From the NCBI RefSeq assembly GCF_000739735.1, contig NZ_BBJF01000011.1, positions 186,001 to 250,000 on the forward strand: a stretch of 64,000 nucleotides of DNA, written 5' to 3'. A model generated the notes under the pieces. It made no database searches. It was not told where the DNA came from and saw nothing but the letters and a program-made list of their open reading frames with translations. The first letter of the stretch is position 1. Each line of letters starts with the position of its first letter. Below are positions 8,942-17,962 of the stretch, piece after piece. The position numbers and the translations under genes are program-made. This DNA is from Paraburkholderia ginsengisoli NBRC 100965. Its GTDB lineage: Bacteria; Pseudomonadota; Gammaproteobacteria; Burkholderiales; Burkholderiaceae.

Positions 8942-9163
8942 TCAGCCGACGCAAAAGCACACGCGTGTCGGGTCTTTGTCGCAAACGACGTGCCCGGTAA
9001 ATTCGGCGCGCGTCCACAGCATAGTCCCATGAGCGACGCACATTCGACCGATTGCGCGCGAATGTCCTGCGCCACACGTCACTTCGATTGCCGGGACACG
9101 TCCCGAAGTGGTTAAATCGTCTTTTGTGAGATATTCGCTGTACCGCTCTGTCTCGCACCCCAA
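8942..9163 (-). CDS. Possible small Cys/His-rich protein (doubtful)
   Basis: Open frame of 73 codons with six cysteines and several histidines (CGAGH, CVAHG, CDKDPTRVCFC), a pattern that could bind a metal. Against it: the longest start is TTG, there is no clear ribosome-binding site, and third positions are only moderately G/C-rich. It may start at an internal codon or be non-coding leader between two divergent units. Confidence 0.25.
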   Translation of the reverse strand: MGCETERYSEYLTKDDLTTSGRVPAIEVTCGAGHSRAIGRMCVAHGTMLWTRAEFTGHVVCDKDPTRVCFCVG

Positions 9164-9209
9164 GGCCTGCGCGCCGCAACAACAACTTCATTTGCACAGG
9201 ACCCCCGCT

Positions 9210-10265
9210 ATGGCGTCAATCGATCTGGACTCGCCCGTGTCCGCTGGCGGTAATGCTTCGCCGTCCGCGAAGCAGCGCGTCGCGGACGGCGTCGCGGGAC
9301 TGAAATCGTACGGCCTGCTGTACGGTTCGTCGCCGGTGATGCTGGATCTGTACGAGCAGATCGAGCGTGTCGCCGGCACCGACGCGACCGCGCTGATCAT
9401 CGGCGAATCGGGCACGGGCAAGGAATTGATCGCCCGCACGATTCACGATCAAAGCAACCGCAAGGACGCCGCGTTCGTCGCCGTGAACTGCGGCGCGATC
9501 CCCGACGAACTCATCGAAGCCGAACTGTTCGGCCATGAAAAAGGCAGCTTCACTGGCGCGGTCCAAGGCCGCGTCGGCTACTTCGAACACGCGAACGGCG
9601 GCACGCTGTTCCTCGACGAAATTACCGAGATGGCGCCGGTGCGCCAGGTCAAATTGCTGCGCGCGCTCGAAACCGGCACCTTCTACCGGGTCGGCGGGAA
9701 CGACCTGATCAGCGGCAACGTGCGCGTGATCGCTGCGACCAATCGCGATCCCGCCGTCGCCGTGAAAGAAAACGGTTTGCGCGAAGACCTGATGTACCGG
9801 CTTGCGGTGTTCCCGTTGCGCGCGCCGCCGCTGCGCGAGCGCGAAGGCGACCGCGAGCTGCTCGCGCAGCACTTCCTCGCGCAACTGAATTTGCAGGAAG
9901 GCACGAGCAAGAGCTTCAGCAAACGCTCGATCGAAACGCTGCGCACCTGGTCGTGGCCCGGCAACGTGCGCGAGTTGAAGAACGCGGTGTATCGCGCGTT
10001 CATTCTTGCGGAGAAGACGGTCGAGCTGCCGCATCCGCATCTCGCTTCGCGGGTCAAAAAGGCGGTCACGCAGGGCGATGCGATGAGCGTCTGGATCGGC
10101 ACGCCGCTCGCCGACGCGCAGAAGCAGATCATCCTCGGCACGCTCAAGTATTGCGGCGGCGACAAACGGCGCGCGGCCAAGGCGCTCGGTGTGAGTCTCA
10201 AGACGCTGTACAACCGCCTGAGCGCATACGGCGACGAAGGCGCGGAAGAGGAAGCCGAGCAGTAA
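9210..10265 (+). CDS. Sigma-54-dependent activator lacking a sensory domain
   Basis: 351 residues. After a short 35-40-residue N terminus without receiver or GAF fold, the AAA+ domain begins: Walker A GESGTGKE (65-72), GSFTGA (112-117), GTLFLDEITEM, and sensor region RVIAATNRD. The C terminus is a Fis-type HTH (AAKALGVSLKTLYNRL). It should activate sigma-54 promoters constitutively or through a partner protein, as PspF-type activators do. The ATG at 9210 follows AGGA; a longer frame to 9108 has no site. Its HTH is close to that of the response regulator at 6532-7929, suggesting a shared origin. Confidence 0.93.
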   Translation: MASIDLDSPVSAGGNASPSAKQRVADGVAGLKSYGLLYGSSPVMLDLYEQIERVAGTDATALIIGESGTGKELIARTIHDQSNRKDAAFVAVNCGAIPDELIEAELFGHEKGSFTGAVQGRVGYFEHANGGTLFLDEITEMAPVRQVKLLRALETGTFYRVGGNDLISGNVRVIAATNRDPAVAVKENGLREDLMYRLAVFPLRAPPLREREGDRELLAQHFLAQLNLQEGTSKSFSKRSIETLRTWSWPGNVRELKNAVYRAFILAEKTVELPHPHLASRVKKAVTQGDAMSVWIGTPLADAQKQIILGTLKYCGGDKRRAAKALGVSLKTLYNRLSAYGDEGAEEEAEQ

Positions 10266-10620
10266 GCGCGAAGCGAACGGCGCTGCACCGCGACATCGCC
10301 ACACGTTAAGGCGGCGCCATCCATTTTTGTTTCATGCTCACGCGATCCCCTCGCGTGAGCGCCTCTCCGCTATCTCAATAGCGCTTATTCCAAGATAAAA
10401 TCGCCGCTTCACTTTGCTTCGCATTGCCAGGCAAATTCGCAGACTGTCCAGCAGAAACTCGTTTGCTCTGCATCATGTTTTGCAATTTCTTGCACTTTGC
10501 CACTGCCAATTACAAAACGCATCCTGCAAAATGCGGCAGCGTATTTGAGAGACGTGCCGCTCGTTCGCATGCTCGCTTGACGCGTGAATGAAAGGCACTT
10601 GCACGAGCAGAGACAGGGAA
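10266..10620. other. Gene-free stretch with perfect 10-bp inverted repeat
   Basis: No gene seen. Bases 10336-10360 form GCTCACGCGA, loop TCCCC, TCGCGTGAGC, a perfect hairpin without a following T-run. The rest (10380-10560) is comparatively AT-rich and presumably holds the promoter of the lipoprotein pair. Confidence 0.4.
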
Positions 10621-11199
10621 ATGCAAAAAAACAGGATGTGGGCCGGCCGGGTAAAACAGGCGGCCAAACGCGGACGTCCCCATGCAACGACGCTCCTCGC
10701 ATTGGCGTTGGTGGTCTCGTCGGGGTTGAGTGGTTGCAGTTCGCTGTACTCCGAAGGCGCTGTCGCCGGCGCCGGTGTCGCGGGCGCGGCAGTGGCGACG
10801 AAGGTCACCAGCAATGCGGCCGTCGCCACCGGCATCGGGCTTGGCGCAGTCGCCGCGGCCCGCGCCGGCGTGCAGTACTCGGAGCGCGTGGTCCATAGAA
10901 ATACGCAGGACGGCATCGCTCGCGTGGCCGGGCCGCTCGACGTCGGCGCGGTGGCGCCGTGGAGCGTGACCCACTCGTTCCCGATCGAAGACGACGAACA
11001 CGGCCGCGTCACCGTCAGCCGCGCGATCAGCACCGGCGCGCTCGACTGCAAGGAAATCGTCTTCTCGGTCGACCAGACCGCCACCAAGAACGTCCCGGCA
11101 AGCAGCGCGTTTTTCGTCGCGTCGATCTGCCGTGACGGTCAGAACTGGAAATGGGCGTCGGCTGAACCCGCCACCGAACGCTGGGGTGCGCTGCAATGA
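10621..11199 (+). CDS. Putative lipoprotein, first of a tandem pair
   Basis: About 192 residues. A basic N terminus and hydrophobic helix lead to the lipobox LSGC, so the mature protein should be acylated and membrane-anchored. A Gly/Ala/Val-rich hydrophobic stretch follows, then a C-terminal domain (PWSVTHSFPIE, CKEIVFSV, WKWASAEPATERWG). The next gene encodes a clear relative of that C-terminal domain and overlaps this stop by four bases (ATGA). The start is uncertain: ATGs at 10588, 10621 and 10636 all have weak ribosome-binding sites. Function unknown. Confidence 0.75.
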   Translation: MQKNRMWAGRVKQAAKRGRPHATTLLALALVVSSGLSGCSSLYSEGAVAGAGVAGAAVATKVTSNAAVATGIGLGAVAAARAGVQYSERVVHRNTQDGIARVAGPLDVGAVAPWSVTHSFPIEDDEHGRVTVSRAISTGALDCKEIVFSVDQTATKNVPASSAFFVASICRDGQNWKWASAEPATERWGALQ

Positions 11200-11756
11200 G
11201 CATGCTCCCGCATCGAGTGGCGCGTGCCGAGCGAGCCGCGCGACGCTCCGGCAACCGGTTGCGGCTCATCGCGGCCGGCGCGCTCTGCGTCGGCGCGAGC
11301 CTGCTGACGAGCGGCTGCGGCTCGATCGGCGCCGCGAGCGGCGCCGCGGCGGGCGTCGCCTCGGGTCTCGTGACCTCGAACCCGGCTGTTGCGATCGGCG
11401 TCGGCATCGCCGTGCAGGCTGCGACCGACGAAGCCGTCAACCGTTACCTGCGCAGCATGCACAAGGACCAGCAGGACCTGATCGCCGCGTTGGCGGGCGC
11501 GATGCCGGTCGGCGAAACGCGGCCGTGGTCGGTCAAGCACACGCTGCCCGTCGAGAACGGCCACGGCGAAGTGCGCGTGACGCGCGCGATCGGTTCGTCG
11601 CTCGCGCTGTGCAAGGAGTTCGTGTTTTCGGTGAAGGACGGCGACGCGCCGAATGCGCCGGAGGCCTGGTTCACGGCGAGTGCTTGCCAGCAGGACAAGG
11701 GCTGGAAGTGGGCATCGGCAGAACCGGCGGTCGAACGCTGGGGCAATCTGCAATAA
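11196..11756 (+). CDS. Putative lipoprotein, second of a tandem pair
   Basis: 186 residues with lipobox TSGC after a hydrophobic helix, a Gly/Ala/Val-rich membrane-like stretch, and the same C-terminal domain as the preceding gene (PWSVKHTLPVE, CKEFVFSV, WKWASAEPAVERWG). Start ATG overlaps the upstream stop, so translation is probably coupled. Two Cys residues in the C-terminal domain are shared by both copies and could form a disulphide in the periplasm. A terminator follows at once. Function unknown. Confidence 0.82.
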   Translation: MSMLPHRVARAERAARRSGNRLRLIAAGALCVGASLLTSGCGSIGAASGAAAGVASGLVTSNPAVAIGVGIAVQAATDEAVNRYLRSMHKDQQDLIAALAGAMPVGETRPWSVKHTLPVENGHGEVRVTRAIGSSLALCKEFVFSVKDGDAPNAPEAWFTASACQQDKGWKWASAEPAVERWGNLQ

Positions 11757-11787
11757 AAAAGCGGCAGGTTTTATCCTGCCGCTTTTT
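11755..11787 (+). terminator. Intrinsic terminator after lipoprotein pair
   Basis: Stem GCGGCAGG (11761-11768), loop TTTTAT, CCTGCCGC (11775-11782), then five Ts; preceded by an A-run, so it may also act on the minus strand. Confidence 0.85.
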
Positions 11788-11866
11788 GCTTGAATCGCTT
11801 TAAAACGTTTCGAGCGATTTTCTTTGAAGGCTCTCAAAGACGCTCAAAACGTCAGTCCGGCCTGCT

Positions 11867-13213
11867 TTAAGACTCCACGTCTTCCAGACTGAAGATTTCG
11901 GTCTGGTCGTTATACGAGAAAATCTCGCCATAACGGCCCCAGTTGATGACCGCGTCAAGCGTTTCTTCCGCGGCGCTGTCCGACAGAAAATCCTCCAGTT
12001 CCTGCTCGAAGCGCACGCGTGGCGCACGATGCCCCGGCCGCTCGTTCAACACTTTCTTGATCCGCGCGGCGAGCGGCACGTGCCGCAGCAGATGCTCGGC
12101 GAACATCATCTTACGTTCCTGCGTGCCGAATTCGGAGAACACGCGTGCGGGCGGCGTCAGGAAAATATCGCCTTCGCGCACGTCGGCGAAACCGAGGTGC
12201 TGCAGCACTTCGGCGACCGGGAACAGATCGTCCACCTCCAGATGCAGCGAGCGTGCGATTTCCGGCATGTCCGCGCGACCGTGGTACGGCGCGGCCGCCA
12301 GCGTCTCGATCAGACCGGCCATCAGGTTGGTCGATACATGCGGCAGCCAGCTATGCAGCTCCAGCCCCTTCTTGGTCTTTTCGTCGGTCTGACGCGCTGT
12401 CATCTTCGCGTAGATCTCGTCGACCAGACGGCGGAACGCCGGGTCCAGCCGGTTGCGCGGATGCTTGAACGGCACCTTGATCTCGGCGATCACGCGGCCC
12501 GGATTCGACGACAGCACCAGAATCCGGTCGCACATGAACACCGCTTCCTCGATGTTGTGCGTGACGATCAGCACCGCCTTGATCGGCATGCGGCCTTGCG
12601 TCCATAGATCGAGCAGGTCGGTACGCAGCGTTTCGGCGGTCAGCACGTCGAGCGCGGAGAACGGCTCGTCCATCAGCAGCAGCGTCGGGTCGACCACCAG
12701 CGCGCGCGCAAAGCCGACGCGCTGCCGCATACCGCCCGACAACTCGCGCGGATACGCGTTTTCGAAACCGTCGAGACCGATCAGGTCGATCGCGGCAAGC
12801 GCGCGCGTGCGCCGCTCGGCGGCGCCGACGCCTTGCGCTTCGAGACCCGCTTCCACGTTCTGCAACACGGTCAGCCACGGGAACAGCGCGAAAGTCTGGA
12901 ACACCATCGCGACGCCCTTCGCGGGGCCGTCGAGCGGCTTGCCCATATACGTGACTTCGCCGTCGGTCGGCTCGATCAGACCGGCGATGATGCGCAACAG
13001 CGTCGACTTGCCCGAGCCCGAACGGCCGAGCAACCCGACAATCTCGCCTTCGCGCAACGACAGATTCGCATCGTCGAGCACGAGCAGTTCGCCCTGCGAC
13101 TTGTTGAAACCGCGGCACACGTCCTTGACGCGCAGGATCTCTTCGCCGAGGCGCGGCGGCTTCGGCGGCGTCTGGATCGGCGCGGCGGTCATAGCAGCTT
13201 TAGGATTTTGCAT
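11867..13213 (-). CDS. ABC transporter ATP-binding protein with C-terminal AAA-associated domain (NitT/TauT type)
   Basis: 448 residues. The first ~260 form an ABC ATPase: Walker A GRSGSGKST (63-71), signature LSGGMRQRV, Walker B LLLMDEP and a switch His in VTHNIEE. The last ~150 residues (from about HSWLPHVSTN on) match the helical AAA-associated domain that follows some nitrate/sulfonate/taurine-type ATPases. The gene lies 19 bases downstream of the double permease, same strand, so the two form an importer. No periplasmic binding protein is encoded nearby; the substrate is therefore unknown. The ATG at 13213 has AAGG upstream. Confidence 0.92.
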   Translation of the reverse strand: MQNPKAAMTAAPIQTPPKPPRLGEEILRVKDVCRGFNKSQGELLVLDDANLSLREGEIVGLLGRSGSGKSTLLRIIAGLIEPTDGEVTYMGKPLDGPAKGVAMVFQTFALFPWLTVLQNVEAGLEAQGVGAAERRTRALAAIDLIGLDGFENAYPRELSGGMRQRVGFARALVVDPTLLLMDEPFSALDVLTAETLRTDLLDLWTQGRMPIKAVLIVTHNIEEAVFMCDRILVLSSNPGRVIAEIKVPFKHPRNRLDPAFRRLVDEIYAKMTARQTDEKTKKGLELHSWLPHVSTNLMAGLIETLAAAPYHGRADMPEIARSLHLEVDDLFPVAEVLQHLGFADVREGDIFLTPPARVFSEFGTQERKMMFAEHLLRHVPLAARIKKVLNERPGHRAPRVRFEQELEDFLSDSAAEETLDAVINWGRYGEIFSYNDQTEIFSLEDVES

Positions 13214-13232
13214 CGCGTTATGCCTTCATATT

Positions 13233-14984
13233 TCAATCGAGCCGGAGCTTGGCTTCGGCGTAGGCGTACATCGGACGCCACAGCAGGCGGTTGAACAGGG
13301 TGACGAACAGGGACATCACGGCGATGCCCACGATGATCTTCGGATAGTCGCCCGCCGCGGTGGTCTGCGCGATGTACGCGCCCAGCCCGTGGGCGGCCAC
13401 CCGCGTGTCGCCCCACTGCACGAATTCCGCGACGATACTCGCGTTCCACGCGCCGCCCGACGCGGTGATCGCGCCGGTCACGTAGTACGGGAAGATGCCC
13501 GGCAGCATCGCCTGACGCCACCATTGCCAGCCGCGGATGTGGAAATTCTTGGCCGCCTCGCGATAGTCGTTCGGATAGGAACTCGCGCCGGCGATCACGT
13601 TGAAAAGGATATACCACTGCGTGCCAAGCACGATCAGCGGCGACAACCAGATGTCCGGGTTCAGATGGAAGCGCACGATCGCGATCACGAACACCGGGAA
13701 CAGCAGGTTCGCCGGGAACGCGGCGAGGAACTGCGCGAGCGGCTGGATCTTCTCGGCCAGCGCCGGCCGCAGCCCGATCAGCACGCCGACCGGCACCCAG
13801 ATCACCGACGCGATCGCGATCAGCACCACCACGCGCAAGAGCGTGATGAGCCCGAGCACCAGCACGTGGCCGACCTCATCGAGCGTCACGCCGGTGCGCA
13901 CGTAGAGGAACACGCGGTACACGACGTACACCGTGGCGATCAGCACGAACGCCGCCCACAACATGTCGCCGAGCTTCGAGGTTTTCTCGCGTTGCGGAAT
14001 CTGGAAGCGCGGCGCGCTGAACGCCGGCAGCTGGAAACGCACCCGCGCGGCCTTCGCGAACATCCAGCCGATCGGCACCAGCAAACGGTGAATCAGGCGC
14101 GTGCGGCGAATCAGGTCGAGCAGCCAGGATTCCGGCGCATCGCCCGAGCTGGTGTTTTCCATGCGGAACTTGTCGGCCCATGCGACGAGCGGGCGGAACA
14201 GAAACTGGTCGTACGCGAGAATCACGACGGTCATCGCGAGGATCACCCAGCCGATCGCATGCAGGTTCTTGACCGCGATCGCCTGCGCCAGATACGCGCC
14301 GATGCCCGGCAGCGTGATCGTCCGGTTGCCGACCGTGATCGCTTCGGACGCGACCACGAAGAACCAGCCGCCCGACATCGACATCATCATGTTCCAGATG
14401 AGGCCCGGCATCGAGAACGGCACTTCGAGTTTCCAGAAGCGTTGCCACGAAGTCAGATGGAAACCGCGCGAGACTTCGTCCAGATCGCGCGGCACCGTGC
14501 GCAGCGACTGATAGAAGCTGAACGTCATGTTCCAGGCCTGGCTCGTGAAGATCGCGAAGATCGCCGCGAGTTCGGCGCCAAGCACGCGCCCCGGAAACAG
14601 CGCGAGGAAGAACGTGACCGTAAACGAAATGTAGCCGAGCACCGGCACCGATTGCAGGATGTCGAGAATCGGCACCAGCACGAGGCCGGCGCGGCGGCTC
14701 TTGGCCGCGAGCGTGCCGTACACCAGCGTGAAGATCAGCGAGGCCACCATCGCGGCGAGCATGCGCAGCGTGGTGCGCATCGCGTACTCGGGCAGGTTCG
14801 CCGGGTCGAGCGAGATCGCCTGGGTCTTGAGCGTCGACATCGGCGCGAGCGTTTCGTGAAAGCCGATCGCCGCCATCGCGATGATGCAGATGATCAGCGG
14901 AAACGCGACGAAGTCCCAGCGATTGGGCAGCACCCGCCATGCCGACGCATTGGCAGTGCGCTTCAGGTTAAAACTGAAATCCAT
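13233..14984 (-). CDS. ABC transporter permease, two fused BPD-type domains
   Basis: 583 residues with two homologous binding-protein-dependent permease domains in one chain. The first half carries an EAA-like loop around DEVSRGFHLTSWQRFWKLEVP; the second carries a matching one around REAAKNFHIRGWQWWRQAMLPG. Each half has about six membrane helices. The duplicated permease replaces the usual homodimer and partners the ATPase immediately downstream. A GGGGAGGG ribosome-binding site precedes the ATG at 14984. Substrate unknown; the NitT/TauT family takes up nitrate, sulfonates or similar small anions. Confidence 0.92.
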   Translation of the reverse strand: MDFSFNLKRTANASAWRVLPNRWDFVAFPLIICIIAMAAIGFHETLAPMSTLKTQAISLDPANLPEYAMRTTLRMLAAMVASLIFTLVYGTLAAKSRRAGLVLVPILDILQSVPVLGYISFTVTFFLALFPGRVLGAELAAIFAIFTSQAWNMTFSFYQSLRTVPRDLDEVSRGFHLTSWQRFWKLEVPFSMPGLIWNMMMSMSGGWFFVVASEAITVGNRTITLPGIGAYLAQAIAVKNLHAIGWVILAMTVVILAYDQFLFRPLVAWADKFRMENTSSGDAPESWLLDLIRRTRLIHRLLVPIGWMFAKAARVRFQLPAFSAPRFQIPQREKTSKLGDMLWAAFVLIATVYVVYRVFLYVRTGVTLDEVGHVLVLGLITLLRVVVLIAIASVIWVPVGVLIGLRPALAEKIQPLAQFLAAFPANLLFPVFVIAIVRFHLNPDIWLSPLIVLGTQWYILFNVIAGASSYPNDYREAAKNFHIRGWQWWRQAMLPGIFPYYVTGAITASGGAWNASIVAEFVQWGDTRVAAHGLGAYIAQTTAAGDYPKIIVGIAVMSLFVTLFNRLLWRPMYAYAEAKLRLD

Positions 14985-15726
14985 CAGACGCCCTCCCCTT
15001 CGATGCAGGCATGGGTTCGCTCGAAGGAGGCCGCGGCTTCGGCGCGGCGGTCTGAAGATCGGTCCGGAAAGCGGAAATCAGGCATGGCAAAACGCGTGTG
15101 CGCGGTAAATCGTTAGCGTTGGAGACACGTGGAACCGGTGACGGACGAGTCGTGGACGAGCCGTCCAGGACCACCACCATCACGCCGGACTCCTGTCGCC
15201 GCAGGCGCCGCCCGAAGGCTGGCGAGCTTTCCTCGTTTTGGACGGCACGACACTACACCATCCTATGTTTCAGGCACAACCTTTCGCGGTAAATCGCGAT
15301 AAATCGCTGCCGAGCTCGCCACGCGGGTCCTGGGCGGCGTCGTCGCAACTTGCCGGGGGCCGTCGATCGTGGCGCGCGAGCCACATCGGCAAAGAGCGCA
15401 TCCGAGATCGCACCGGCCATTGCAGCAGCGTTCGCGAGCGCGACAAACCGTCCAGGCGACCCGTGCAACCATCAAGAAACCGGCTGGGTTGCCGTTAAGA
15501 ACCCGATGGCATCGGCACATGCACTTCGCATTCCCGCAATAACGGTGGCGTCTGGCCCCATGCCGGTTAAAATCAGGAAACGACGCGCATGTTCGTCGGC
15601 GAGCGGTGTTTATCCCGGGCCACAGCGGCGGCGAATCGCCAGCCGCTTCCACAGGGTCGACACAGCGCCTGCGCGCTGCCACGAATGAGCTAGTTGCATG
15701 TCACAGCCAGACGGATCAGAGGGTCG
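14985..15726. other. 740-base gene-free region
   Basis: Several open frames cross this region on both strands but none has a ribosome-binding site or coding-like composition. It separates the divergent ABC transporter and diguanylate cyclase and should hold both promoters. GCGGTAAATCG occurs twice (near 15099 and 15287), the second followed by another GATAAATCG. No other structure seen. Confidence 0.35.
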
Positions 15727-17418
15727 ATGAACAGGACAACCTTGCGCCAGGTAACCGGACCGATCAGCTTCGTGCTGATCGTACTGGTTTGCTGGTTCGT
15801 GGCCGGCATGGTCGCGGACCGGATGGTACAGCAAGAGCTGGACGCGGCGCTGCGCGCGCAGCGGCAAATGTCCGCGTCGATCGTCGACAACATGGCCGAG
15901 GTGATCGCCAGCGACCTCGCCATGTCCCGCGCCATCCCCGCGACCATGGCCGAAATGGACGTGGTCCAGCGCGCCCTGGTGCAATCCCAGAATTATGCCG
16001 CGAACAATGAAACGGCGGAACCCGCGCTGCGCGCCGCGTTGCTAAAAGATGCGCAGATGACCACGGTCAGCCACTTCCTGCACGACGCGCAAGGCTTCTC
16101 CGGGCTCGACCAGATCTGGCTCGTCAACGCCAACGGCATCTGCGTGGCGTCGAGCAACTCGATCAACAACCCGCTCGCGGCGGAGCGCTCCTTCGTCGGC
16201 GTCGACATGCGTACGCGTGGCTATCTGACCAGCGCGCTGCTCGGCGCGTTTGCGGAGGCCTACGGCGTCGGTCACGCGAGCGGCGAGCCGGGCATCTTCA
16301 TCGCCGCGCCGGTGTATGCGGACGGCCTGCTGGTCGGCGCGGTCGTCGCCAAGGTGGGGATCGCGCGGCTGCGTCACTGGGTGGCGCATGCGGGCACCTT
16401 CGTCGCCGACGACAACGGCGTCATCATCATGGCGCACAACAGCGAGCTCGAAGGCCGCACGCTGCCGAACTCGCGCGTCACGCAGATGAGCCCCGCCGAA
16501 CGCCGTCTCATCTACCACCGCGACGCCTTCCCCGACATGCGGATTCGCGTCGACACGCAGGTGCGCGAACAGGCGCCGTGGGTGCCTGCGGCGGTCGCCG
16601 GCCAGTTGTTCGGCATGACCGAGCAGCACATACCCGCGCTGTATCAGGACCGCGTCGGCCTGAATTCGGGACTGTCCGCGCATCTGGTCGATCCGCTCGC
16701 GGCCTGGCCGGAATTGCTGCGCAATCATAAGCGCGACCATCTGCTGGTGTTTCTGACGCTGGCCGGCACGGTCGCGCTGGCATGGGTGATCACCGTATCG
16801 TACGTGCGCGAGCGGCGCCACCATCGCGCGACCCGCGACCTCGCCGAACAATTGCAGGCCGCCAACACGCTGCTCTCGGCGGAGGCGCGCCACGACGCGC
16901 TGACCGGTGCGCTGTCGCGACGCTATTTCCTGGATCTGCTGCGCCATGAGATCGATCGCGCGCATGCGAACAACGAGCCGCTGTGCATGGCGATCGCCGA
17001 CCTCGACCACTTCAAGCAGATCAACGACCGCTTCGGCCATGCGGCCGGCGACCGCGCGCTCGAACATTTCGTCGACACGTGTCGCGCCGAGCTGCGCGGC
17101 GCCGACGCGATCGGCCGGCTCGGCGGCGAGGAGTTCGGCCTGCTGCTGCCGGCCACCGATCTGGCCGGCGGCCGCGAAGTGGTCGAACGCTTGCGGCTGC
17201 GTCTGAAAGCAGTGCCGTCGCCGAAACTGCCGCCGTCGGTGGGGCTGAGCGTGAGCATCGGCATCACCGAGCTCTCGCCCGACGATCTGCCCGAGCGGAT
17301 CGTGAGCCGCGCCGACACCGCGCTCTATGCGGCGAAGACCGGCGGCCGCGACCGCACCGAAGCGCTGCCGCCCGACGACACCGCGCCGCCCGCGCGCACG
17401 GTGGCGAACGTCTGGTAA
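15727..17418 (+). CDS. Membrane diguanylate cyclase: periplasmic Cache-like sensor plus GGDEF
   Basis: 563 residues. A membrane helix near 8-28, a ~300-residue periplasmic region with Cache/PAS-like features (QIWLVNANGICVASSN, FIAAPVYADGLLVGAVVAKV), a second helix near 337-360, then a GGDEF domain. The active-site motif is GGEEF (about 466-470), and an RxxD product-inhibition site (RGAD) lies five residues before it, so the enzyme should be active and feedback-inhibited. It makes cyclic di-GMP in response to an extracytoplasmic signal. I chose ATG 15727 (AGAGGG upstream) over an open frame starting at 15694. No partner gene adjacent. Confidence 0.93.
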   Translation: MNRTTLRQVTGPISFVLIVLVCWFVAGMVADRMVQQELDAALRAQRQMSASIVDNMAEVIASDLAMSRAIPATMAEMDVVQRALVQSQNYAANNETAEPALRAALLKDAQMTTVSHFLHDAQGFSGLDQIWLVNANGICVASSNSINNPLAAERSFVGVDMRTRGYLTSALLGAFAEAYGVGHASGEPGIFIAAPVYADGLLVGAVVAKVGIARLRHWVAHAGTFVADDNGVIIMAHNSELEGRTLPNSRVTQMSPAERRLIYHRDAFPDMRIRVDTQVREQAPWVPAAVAGQLFGMTEQHIPALYQDRVGLNSGLSAHLVDPLAAWPELLRNHKRDHLLVFLTLAGTVALAWVITVSYVRERRHHRATRDLAEQLQAANTLLSAEARHDALTGALSRRYFLDLLRHEIDRAHANNEPLCMAIADLDHFKQINDRFGHAAGDRALEHFVDTCRAELRGADAIGRLGGEEFGLLLPATDLAGGREVVERLRLRLKAVPSPKLPPSVGLSVSIGITELSPDDLPERIVSRADTALYAAKTGGRDRTEALPPDDTAPPARTVANVW

Positions 17419-17575
17419 CGCGGCGCCTGCCGCTCTTCCCACCCGCGACGCTCGTGCGCCGGTGCGTGCGCAAGCTGACCTAACGCAAGCGCGCGACACG
17501 AGGCTTCCGTGAACTAAGCAGGTATGATCGATCCTGATATCGAGATTGACGGTACCGCTCTAACGGGAGATTCGC

Positions 17576-17782
17576 ATGAAGGGAAATTTGATCATCGTCT
17601 GTCGCGATCAGGATGCTGATGCATTCGATCATCTGCTGGCCGAATACGGTGCGTTCCAGACGCGCCTGTCGTCCACCGCGTGGTATCTGAAGCTGGCGGT
17701 TGCGCCGGAACTGATTCAGGAAGAGATACTGGCGCGTCTCGGCAAATACACGACGCACTACATCTTCGAAGCCGAACGGTGA
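17576..17782 (+). CDS. 68-aa conserved-looking small protein, possible Cas2/SinR-like ferredoxin fold
   Basis: A good ribosome-binding site (GGGAGA) precedes the ATG at 17576. The predicted order is strand (NLIIVCRD), helix (ADAFDHLLAEYG), strands (AFQTRLSSTAWYLKLAV), helix (PELIQEEILARLG), strand (HYIFEAE), a beta-alpha-beta-beta-alpha-beta layout. That arrangement is seen in small Cas2/VapD/SinR-type proteins, but I cannot see a decisive active-site motif and no CRISPR or cas gene is nearby. Function unknown; the similarity is structural inference only. Confidence 0.72.
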   Translation: MKGNLIIVCRDQDADAFDHLLAEYGAFQTRLSSTAWYLKLAVAPELIQEEILARLGKYTTHYIFEAER

Positions 17783-17962
17783 CGTGGAATACGGTGGACA
17801 GCGACGCGGCGAATGCGTTGAACACGCTGTTCTCGGACTGACTCGCAGTTTTTTATCGGGCTTTGTCGGGCTTTATTGCCTCGCCTCCGAACCGCGCGTC
17901 CGGATGGCCGATCGGGTCATCTATCACGGTGCAGACGCATCGCGCCCGCACCGCCCCGACAC

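Noticed and set aside
12453..15116. 887-codon open frame on the plus strand
   Set aside because: Antisense shadow of the ABC permease and ATPase genes, made possible by high G+C; Arg/His/Gln-rich composition and no domain.
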